Assembly (NCBI GenBank): GCA_934249215.1 | Contig: CAKQKN010000120.1 | Location: forward strand, 1 to 12,278 | Direction of reading: 5' to 3' | DNA length: 12,278 nucleotides | From: an uncultured Clostridia bacterium | GTDB taxonomy: Bacteria > Bacillota > Clostridia > Christensenellales > Borkfalkiaceae | In this document: in pieces, positions 7,098 through 12,278 of the stretch | How the letters are laid out: the number at the start of each line of letters is the position of its first letter | Position numbering within the stretch: the first letter of the stretch is position 1 | Notes under the pieces: model-generated | The model's database searches: none | What the model was told of the DNA's origin: nothing | Seen by the model: the letters and a program-made list of their open reading frames with translations, nothing else | Program-made: the position numbers and the translations under genes

Positions 7098-8225
7098 ATG
7101 TTCAACAAATCGGTTGCCGTGCTTGAAATCGGTTCTCAAAAGGTAACGTGCGTTATCGCTCAACGGGGCGTAAACGGCACGTTCATCATAAAAAGTATTG
7201 CGGAAAGCGAGTACGACGGTTTCGACTGCGGTAAGTTTTTTTCGAAAAATTCCGTGTCGCAGGCTATTCTTTCGGTGATCGAAGAAACGACGAAGAATTC
7301 GCGCGCGCGGATAACCGATCTTTACGTCGGCGTGCCGGGTGAATTTTCGACGGTAAGGACGAAAAAGCATACTCTGGCTTTTAACGGCAAGCGTCGGATA
7401 AGAGAAAAAGAGGTTCGAGAACTCTATACCGCGTTCGAACTCGGCAAAGATTCGGACTATTTCATCACCGACGTTTCCGCGATATATTTCGAGCTTGACG
7501 ACAGCCGTCGGGTGCTTCATCCGGAAGGGATAAGGACGTACAAACTGACGGGGTATTTGTCTTATCTTCTCTGCACGAAAGATTTCGGGTACATAATCAA
7601 AAACACTTGTCGCACCGCCGACGTGAAAAACGTGCATTTCGTTTCGGAATCTCTCGGCGAATGCGATTATCTTTTTTCGGAAGAGCAAAAAGAGTATCCG
7701 CGCGTCCTTATCGATTGCGGGTATCTCACGACCAACGTATGCGTGGCGTACGGGCGCGGCGTTTTGTTCCAGAAGGCGTTTTCTTACGGCGGCGGGTATA
7801 TAACCGCCGAGCTGATCGATGCGCTCGGAATAGATTTCGAGTTTGCAGAAAAGCTTAAACGCATAGTAAATCTCGGGCTCGATTTGTCCGTGAACGGGAA
7901 ATATACGGTCAATCTTAACGACGATTATGAAACGGTGCCCGTCGAAAAAACGAATCTTGCGGTGCGCGCTTGCATTGACGAGCTTGCGGGGCGGATTTCG
8001 AGCATTCTGTCGGATTGGAAAATCGAACCCGATCGCAACGTTCCGTTTGCCTTAACCGGCGGCGGTATAAGTTATATGCGAGGGGCAAAAGAGTTGCTTT
8101 CGTCGCGGCTCGGAACCGGCGTTTACGTTGCCGTTCCCGCAGTTCCGTCGCTGAATCTGCCGGATAAGGCGGCGTGTCTTTCTCTTCTCGACCGCGCGTT
8201 GAAAAAGGCGGACGGCGTTTTATAA
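7098..8225 (+). CDS. ftsA: Divergent FtsA-like actin-family protein without membrane-targeting helix
   Basis: By position (between ftsQ and ftsZ) and fold this is the FtsA of the cluster. FtsA is the actin-like protein that polymerises, binds the FtsZ tail and normally anchors it to the membrane. Seen: an N-terminal LEIGSQKV (residues 9-16) where FtsA has LDIGT-K; a segment around residues 80-170 in the place of the 1C (SHS2) domain; D-C-G-Y-L-T-T-N (residues 206-213) where the family has D-x-G-G-G-T-T-D; the ITAELIDALG helix; and the adenosine motif LTGGG (residues 319-323). The two phosphate-loop changes (Asp to Glu, GG to YL, final Asp to Asn) suggest weakened nucleotide hydrolysis. The protein is 375 residues, against about 410-420 usually, and ends LDRALKKADGVL without the amphipathic helix. 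A PilM-like relative is the alternative, less likely in this context. Confidence 0.8.
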   Translation: MFNKSVAVLEIGSQKVTCVIAQRGVNGTFIIKSIAESEYDGFDCGKFFSKNSVSQAILSVIEETTKNSRARITDLYVGVPGEFSTVRTKKHTLAFNGKRRIREKEVRELYTAFELGKDSDYFITDVSAIYFELDDSRRVLHPEGIRTYKLTGYLSYLLCTKDFGYIIKNTCRTADVKNVHFVSESLGECDYLFSEEQKEYPRVLIDCGYLTTNVCVAYGRGVLFQKAFSYGGGYITAELIDALGIDFEFAEKLKRIVNLGLDLSVNGKYTVNLNDDYETVPVEKTNLAVRACIDELAGRISSILSDWKIEPDRNVPFALTGGGISYMRGAKELLSSRLGTGVYVAVPAVPSLNLPDKAACLSLLDRALKKADGVL

Positions 8226-8336
8226 GGAAAAGTTTCAACTATAACGAAATAAGCAAAGAACGTATCAAATTTAATTTTTGTCAAATAAAGCGGCGATTGA
8301 TACCGAGTCGTCTGCGAAGAAACGACGATATTTTAC

Positions 8337-8342
8337 GGAGGT
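8337..8342 (+). promoter_or_regulatory. Ribosome binding site that decides the ftsZ start
   Basis: GGAGGT lies 5 nt before the ATG at 8348. The frame is open further upstream to 8174, but the strong site and the normal FtsZ N-terminus place the start at 8348. A small hairpin (GTCGT at 8307-8311 with ACGAC at 8322-8326) lies just upstream in the 122-nt spacer. Confidence 0.85.
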
Positions 8343-8347
8343 TAAAA

Positions 8348-9628
8348 ATGTTTGAAGACAACGGCGATCTCAGAGTCGCGAAAATTAAGGTGGTAGGCGT
8401 CGGCGGCGGCGGAAACAATGCCGTCAACAGAATGATAGAAAGCGGAATTACGAGCGCGGAGTTTTATTCGGTCAATACCGATAAGCAGGCGCTCATGCTT
8501 TCGCGCGTGCCCATTGAAAACAGAATTCAGATCGGCGAAGAACTCACGAAAGGATTGGGAGCCGGATCGCAACCCGAACTCGGCGAAGCTGCTGCAGAGG
8601 AAAGCAAGGAAGAACTTGCCGCGATCTGCGAAAACGTCGATCTTTTGTTCATTGCCGCGGGTATGGGCGGCGGAACCGGAACGGGCGCCGCTCCGGTGAT
8701 TGCGAAAATGGCGAAAGAGAAAGGTTGCCTTACCGTTGCGTGCGTGACAAAACCGTTCTCCTTCGAAGGGAAGAAACGCTCCGAAAATGCGGTTAAAGGC
8801 ATTGCGAATCTTTCGAAGTACGTCGATACGATAATTATCATTCCTAACGACAAAATTCTCGAAGCGTTGCCGACGGATACGCCGTTCCTTACTGCGTTTT
8901 CCTATGCCGACGACAGTTTAAGACAGGGCGTATGCGGCATATCCGATCTTATTTCGACGCCCGCGCTTATAAATCTCGATTTTGCAGACGTGCGCACGAT
9001 TTTGAGCAATCAGGGACTTGCGCATATGGGTATCGGCAGATCGAAAGGCGAAAACAGAATCGTCGAAGCAGTGCGTCAGGCTGTGTCGAGCCCCATGCTC
9101 GAAACGACCATCGAAGGCGCGACCGGCGTAATTATCAATATTACGGGCGGCAAAGACCTTACGATCGGGCAGATCAACGAAGGCGCGCGCCTTGTTCAGA
9201 ACGTAATCGACGATTCGGCGAACATTATTTTCGGCGCAAACGTGAACGAGGAACTCAACGAGGAAGTCGTCATAACGATTATTGCGACGGGATTCAGCAA
9301 TAAGGATGCGCAGTCGAGCGCACAGAGCAGAATGAATATCGCGGAAAAGGTGAACAGACTGGCTTCCGAAAACCGCGAAAGAGAAAGAGCGTCCGCAGAG
9401 GCAGCGAAAGCCGCCGAATATGAAGCGCGCATGGCGGAAGAAACCGCAAGACGCGCTGAAGAGCGCAGACGGCTCGAGGCGGAGGAAAGATCGTCTGCTC
9501 CCGCCGATGACGACATGCGTATGCGTTCCGACGCGCCCGACGACGATTTCGACGATCTTCAGGAAGCGGAAAAAGAGAAAAAGGATTTGCCTTTCTTCGT
9601 TCGCAAGTTCCTCAATCGCAAGAAATAA
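8348..9628 (+). CDS. ftsZ: Cell division GTPase FtsZ with long charged linker
   Basis: Tubulin-like GTPase that polymerises into the division ring at midcell. The 426 residues begin with the GTP-binding fold: GVGGGGNNAVNRM near the N-terminus, the signature GGGTGTG at residues 107-113, and PNDKILEALP. The T7 loop NLDFAD lies at 209-214, with both Asp residues needed for GTP hydrolysis in the next subunit. The globular core ends near residue 317. The linker is unusual: residues about 328-381 are rich in Glu, Arg and Ala (for example RRAEERRRLEAEER) and predict a continuous charged helix, followed by an acidic stretch with PDDDFDD. The tail DLPFFVRKFLNRKK (413-426) matches the conserved C-terminal peptide that binds FtsA, SepF and ZapA-type partners, with a basic end. 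All catalytic elements look intact. Confidence 0.98.
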   Translation: MFEDNGDLRVAKIKVVGVGGGGNNAVNRMIESGITSAEFYSVNTDKQALMLSRVPIENRIQIGEELTKGLGAGSQPELGEAAAEESKEELAAICENVDLLFIAAGMGGGTGTGAAPVIAKMAKEKGCLTVACVTKPFSFEGKKRSENAVKGIANLSKYVDTIIIIPNDKILEALPTDTPFLTAFSYADDSLRQGVCGISDLISTPALINLDFADVRTILSNQGLAHMGIGRSKGENRIVEAVRQAVSSPMLETTIEGATGVIINITGGKDLTIGQINEGARLVQNVIDDSANIIFGANVNEELNEEVVITIIATGFSNKDAQSSAQSRMNIAEKVNRLASENRERERASAEAAKAAEYEARMAEETARRAEERRRLEAEERSSAPADDDMRMRSDAPDDDFDDLQEAEKEKKDLPFFVRKFLNRKK

Positions 9629-9633
9629 CCGTG

Positions 9634-9647
9634 CCGATTCCGATCGG
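9634..9647 (+). other. Small hairpin after ftsZ
   Basis: CCGAT (9634-9638) and ATCGG (9643-9647) form a 5-bp stem with a TCCG loop, 5 nt after the ftsZ stop. No U-tract follows, so it is not a convincing terminator. It could protect the 3' end of a processed ftsZ transcript, or be chance. Confidence 0.25.
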
Positions 9648-9668
9648 TCGTAAGATGATTTAGTTTGA

Positions 9669-9682
9669 TTATATCGATATAA
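9669..9682. promoter_or_regulatory. 14-bp perfect palindrome before the glycosyltransferase gene
   Basis: TTATATCGATATAA is a perfect inverted repeat 30 nt upstream of the ATG at 9713. An operator for a dimeric regulator is possible. The stretch is AT-rich, which raises the odds of chance. No confident -35/-10 pair is visible here; TTGATT at 9665-9670 is the best -35-like match. Confidence 0.25.
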
Positions 9683-9712
9683 ATTTGTAAAAATAAGGAA
9701 ACAGAATAAAGT

Positions 9713-10855
9713 ATGAACATTACGGTGGTATGCGACGTTCTTGGGTTGGAAAATAACGGCGTCACTATAGCTGCAATGAATCTTATAAGATTTTTGAAAT
9801 CGAGAAATCACAACGTGCGCGTTTTATGCGCCGACGAAAGCAAACTCGGGCAGGACGGTTATTTCGTCGTGCCGAGCAGAAGTTTCGGACCTTTCGACGA
9901 TTATCTCGAAAAGAACGGAATCACGCTGGCAAAGCCCGTTGAAATGGTCGTGCGGAATGCGATCGCAAACGTGGATATAGTGCACGTTATGTTGCCGTTT
10001 TCGCTTGGCTTTGCCGCAGTTAAAATTGCTAAAGAGTACGGCATTCCCGTGTGTGCCGGCTTTCATCAGCTTGCGGAAAACTTCTCCGTTCATCTGAAAA
10101 TGGACCGCGTTCCGCTCGTAAACAAGATTACTTACGCACATTTTCATCGTTTTTATAAAGCCGTAGACTGTATTCATTACGTAAGTCAATACGTTCGTTC
10201 GGTTTACGAGGAAATGTACGGCAAAACCGTCGGATGCGTTATTTCCAACGGCGTAAACGAGATATTTAAGCCGATGCCGGAAGTCCGAAAGAGTCTTTCC
10301 GAGGACGTAATTTATATTCATTATACGGGAAGATATTCTTACGAAAAGTCGCATAAAACGCTCATCGACGCGGTTGAGCTTTCAAAATACAAGGACAAAA
10401 TACAGCTCGTTTTTGCGGGCAACGGACCCATTAAAGACGAACTTGAAAAGTATTCCGCGAAGTTGCCTTTAAAGCCTGTTTTCGGGTTTTATTCGCGGCA
10501 GGAACTCGTGGAAAGACTGAATATGGCGACGTTATACGTTCACGCGGCGGAGTATGAAGCCGAAGGGATAGGCTGTCTTGAAGCGATTAGCTGCGGAATC
10601 GTTCCCGTAATAAGCGATTCGCCCAAGTGCGCGACGCGTTTTTACGCGATCGACGACAAAAGTTTGTTCGAGTGCAATAATCCGCAGAATCTTGCCGAGA
10701 AAATCGACTTTTGGCTCGATAATCCGGAAATCAGGGAAGAGTATTCCAAACGTTATATAAAAATGGCGGAATCGGACTTCGATCATAATTCGTGCATGAT
10801 GAAAATGGAAGAGATGTTCGAGAAAACGATCCGCGATTATAAATCGGATAAATAA
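9713..10855 (+). CDS. GT4-type glycosyltransferase
   Basis: Retaining GT-B glycosyltransferase of the GT4 type, probably using a nucleotide sugar. The 380 residues have two Rossmann-like halves. The N-terminal half begins MNITVVCDVLGLENNGVT, with the Gly of the acceptor-side loop, and includes VDIVHVMLPFSLG and IPVCAGFHQL. The C-terminal donor half has HYTGRYSYEKSHKTLIDAV, LVFAGNGP and the E-x7-E motif (Glu 282 and 290, in EAEGIGCLEAISCG). The N-terminal sequence begins directly at the family start. The Shine-Dalgarno sequence is weak (AAGGA at 9695-9699, with a long 13-nt gap). Related Firmicutes enzymes make glycolipids such as mono- and diglucosyl diacylglycerol, but the acceptor cannot be read from sequence. 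Same strand as ftsZ with an 84-nt spacer and a terminator afterwards, so it may be the last gene of the division transcript. Confidence 0.85.
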   Translation: MNITVVCDVLGLENNGVTIAAMNLIRFLKSRNHNVRVLCADESKLGQDGYFVVPSRSFGPFDDYLEKNGITLAKPVEMVVRNAIANVDIVHVMLPFSLGFAAVKIAKEYGIPVCAGFHQLAENFSVHLKMDRVPLVNKITYAHFHRFYKAVDCIHYVSQYVRSVYEEMYGKTVGCVISNGVNEIFKPMPEVRKSLSEDVIYIHYTGRYSYEKSHKTLIDAVELSKYKDKIQLVFAGNGPIKDELEKYSAKLPLKPVFGFYSRQELVERLNMATLYVHAAEYEAEGIGCLEAISCGIVPVISDSPKCATRFYAIDDKSLFECNNPQNLAEKIDFWLDNPEIREEYSKRYIKMAESDFDHNSCMMKMEEMFEKTIRDYKSDK

Positions 10856-10885
10856 AGGAATTATGCCGGCAAAAGCATGTAAAAT

Positions 10886-10918
10886 AAAAAGTTGAAGCAA
10901 GGACGCTCCAACTTTTTT
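10886..10918. terminator. Bidirectional intrinsic terminator
   Basis: AAAAAGTTG (10886-10894) pairs with CAACTTTTT (10909-10917). The stem continues, after one A-C mismatch, with AGC/GCT around an AAGGAC loop. T-runs follow on both strands: TTTTTT at 10913-10918 on plus, and TTTTTATTTT as the complement of 10881-10890 on minus. It lies between convergent genes and should terminate both the glycosyltransferase and the UPF0371 transcripts. Confidence 0.88.
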
Positions 10919-10937
10919 ATATACTTCTTTTTGAGTA

Positions 10938-12278
10938 TTAACCTTTTTTGTGATAAAGTTTTTTCGACTGATATTTCGGTTCGCATGTGAGCCTTATTCC
11001 GAGGCGGGATAAGGTGTTCATATCTACGTTTGCGAGGATAACCGACGAGTGCATTTCGCAGTCGCGGAGTTTTGGCAGTTGTTTGAGTGCGTTTTCGGCA
11101 TCTTTCGAAGTAACGGCGCAAATTGACAACGCGACGAGCAATTCGTCCGTGTGTAAACGCGGGTTGGAATTGCCTAAAAAGCGAGTTTTGAGATTCTGAA
11201 CGGGTTCGATAACGTTCGGCGAGATAATCGGTTTTTCGTCGGGAATCCCGGCGAGATATTTAAGGCAATTGAGCATCATTGCGGACGATGCGCCGAGAAG
11301 AGAAGAGGTTTTTCCCGTGATTATCTTGCCGTCCGAAAGTTCGATCGCGCAGGCGGGGCCGTTTGTCGATTCGGCTTTTTTCAGCGCCGCAGCAATGACC
11401 GGGCGGCTTTCTTCGCCGATTCCCGTTTGCTTAAGAAGCAGTTCGATTTTGAATATTTCCGAGCTGTTGTCCGTTCCGTATTGTAACGCGCGGCATTTTG
11501 CATGGTAATAACGACGGAGAATTTCCTGTTCGGCGGCGTGCCTGCAGACTTCATCGTCGATTATGCAATAACCCGCCATATTTACGCCCATGTCCGTGGG
11601 GGATTTATAGGGGGAACTCCCGTGAATTTTTTTAAACATGGCGTCGAGAACGGGAAATACTTCGACGTCGCGATTATAGTTGACCGCCGCGACCGAATAC
11701 GCTTCGAGGTGGAAGGGGTCTATCATATTCACGTCGTTAAGATCTGCGGTTGCCGCTTCGTACGCGACGTTTACGGGGTGCTTTAAGGGAAGATTCCACA
11801 CGGGGAACGTTTCGAATTTTGCATATCCCGCTTTCACTCCGCGCTTGTTTTCGTGATATAACTGGCTAAGGCACGTTGCCATTTTGCCGCTTCCGGGACC
11901 GGGGGCGGTTACGATGACGAGTTTTCTTTGCGTTTCGACGTAATCGTTCTTGCCGAAACCCTGATCGCTCACGATATATTCGACGTCCGACGGGTAGCCT
12001 TTTATATTGTAATGCTTATAAACTTTGACGCCGAGTTTTTTGAGAAGTTTGATGAAGGTATCGGCTTCGGGTTGTCCCGCATATTGCGTTACGACGACGC
12101 TTCCGACGAAAAGTTCGACCGTTCTGAACGCGTCGATAAGGCGCAGGACGTCCTGATCGTATGAAATCCCGAGATCGTGGCGAACTTTGTTGTTTGCTAT
12201 GTCGCAAGCGTTTATTACAATCAGAAGTTCCGCTTCTTCTTTGAGAGTCAGAAGCATCTGAAGCTTGCCGTCGGGGAG
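10938..12278 (-). CDS. UPF0371/DUF1846 family protein, 5' end missing
   Basis: Member of the UPF0371 (DUF1846) family, of unknown function, recognised from DVLRLIDAFR, VGSVVVTQYAGQPEADTF, VIVTAPGPGSGKMATCL, GYAKFETFPVWNLPLKHPVN and MGVNMAGYCIIDDEV. The frame is open to the right edge (residues LPDGKLQ precede the first visible Met), so the gene begins beyond the window. About 446 residues are visible, against roughly 500 for the family. Part of APGPGSGKM (11880-11909) resembles a phosphate-binding loop, but it lacks the first Gly and the Ser/Thr of Walker A. The C-terminal part, with IELSDGKIITGK and a final region near LADVD-type repeats of the family, looks complete, ending KLYHKKG. No membrane segment or signal peptide is seen. 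It is convergent to the division genes and shares their terminator, so a functional link is not implied. Confidence 0.9.
   Translation of the reverse strand, partial: LPDGKLQMLLTLKEEAELLIVINACDIANNKVRHDLGISYDQDVLRLIDAFRTVELFVGSVVVTQYAGQPEADTFIKLLKKLGVKVYKHYNIKGYPSDVEYIVSDQGFGKNDYVETQRKLVIVTAPGPGSGKMATCLSQLYHENKRGVKAGYAKFETFPVWNLPLKHPVNVAYEAATADLNDVNMIDPFHLEAYSVAAVNYNRDVEVFPVLDAMFKKIHGSSPYKSPTDMGVNMAGYCIIDDEVCRHAAEQEILRRYYHAKCRALQYGTDNSSEIFKIELLLKQTGIGEESRPVIAAALKKAESTNGPACAIELSDGKIITGKTSSLLGASSAMMLNCLKYLAGIPDEKPIISPNVIEPVQNLKTRFLGNSNPRLHTDELLVALSICAVTSKDAENALKQLPKLRDCEMHSSVILANVDMNTLSRLGIRLTCEPKYQSKKLYHKKG

Noticed and set aside
6954..7688. Minus-strand open frame of 244 codons opposite the ftsA-like gene
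   Set aside because: It is antisense to a gene with good context and a strong ribosome binding site. The predicted product is Arg/Phe-rich with no recognisable domain.
8278..8306. Possible promoter before ftsZ (TTGTCA)
   Set aside because: No acceptable -10 box lies 16-18 nt downstream; the sequence at 17 nt is TACCGA.
8174..8347. N-terminal extension of FtsZ
   Set aside because: A strong GGAGGT site sits just before 8348, and FtsZ proteins begin close to the GTPase fold. The open upstream frame is listed separately only as a low-interest observation.
8918..9811. Minus-strand open frame of 297 codons opposite ftsZ
   Set aside because: It lies antisense to a clearly conserved ftsZ, its product matches no family I recognise, and no ribosome binding site or start context supports it. 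It is a by-product of codon use in ftsZ.

Overview
The window is a division and cell wall (dcw) cluster from what looks like a member of the Bacillota, probably an uncultured clostridial lineage. The reasons are the strong AGGAGG-type ribosome binding sites, a consensus SigA-type promoter, a MurE with the DNPR motif of meso-diaminopimelate-adding enzymes, the gene order, and a neighbouring UPF0371/DUF1846 gene, a family common in Firmicutes. The exact lineage cannot be fixed from the sequence.

Layout. Positions 1-6002 hold a tightly packed plus-strand wall-precursor block: murE (5' end outside the window), mraY, murD, ftsW and a murA-type enolpyruvyl transferase. Gaps are 1-2 nt between the first three genes, about 0-2 nt between murD and ftsW, and 48 nt before murA. 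A 196-nt spacer follows (6003-6198). It contains a perfect TTGACA-17-TATAAT promoter that opens a second block: ftsQ/divIB, a divergent ftsA-like gene, ftsZ and a GT4-type glycosyltransferase. That block ends at a hairpin with U-tracts on both sides (10886-10918). The hairpin also serves the convergent minus-strand UPF0371 gene, whose 5' end lies beyond the right edge.

How the genes work together. MurE and MurD add amino acids to the UDP-MurNAc peptide, MurA makes the first committed precursor, and MraY moves the precursor to undecaprenyl phosphate to form lipid I. FtsW is the SEDS glycan polymerase of the septum, FtsQ/DivIB is the bitopic scaffold of the divisome, and FtsZ forms the ring. 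FtsA normally anchors FtsZ to the membrane.

The most interesting departures are: an FtsA-like protein with altered phosphate-binding motifs and no C-terminal membrane-targeting helix; a MurD with an acidic tail of about 63 residues; an FtsZ whose linker is a long charged helix instead of a typical disordered linker; a 17-base match between the MurD tail and the FtsZ linker, encoding DDDFD in both; and a cluster without murF, murG, murC or murB at their usual places. I see no mobile elements, CRISPR arrays, tRNA or rRNA genes, and no gene-free stretch over 300 bases.
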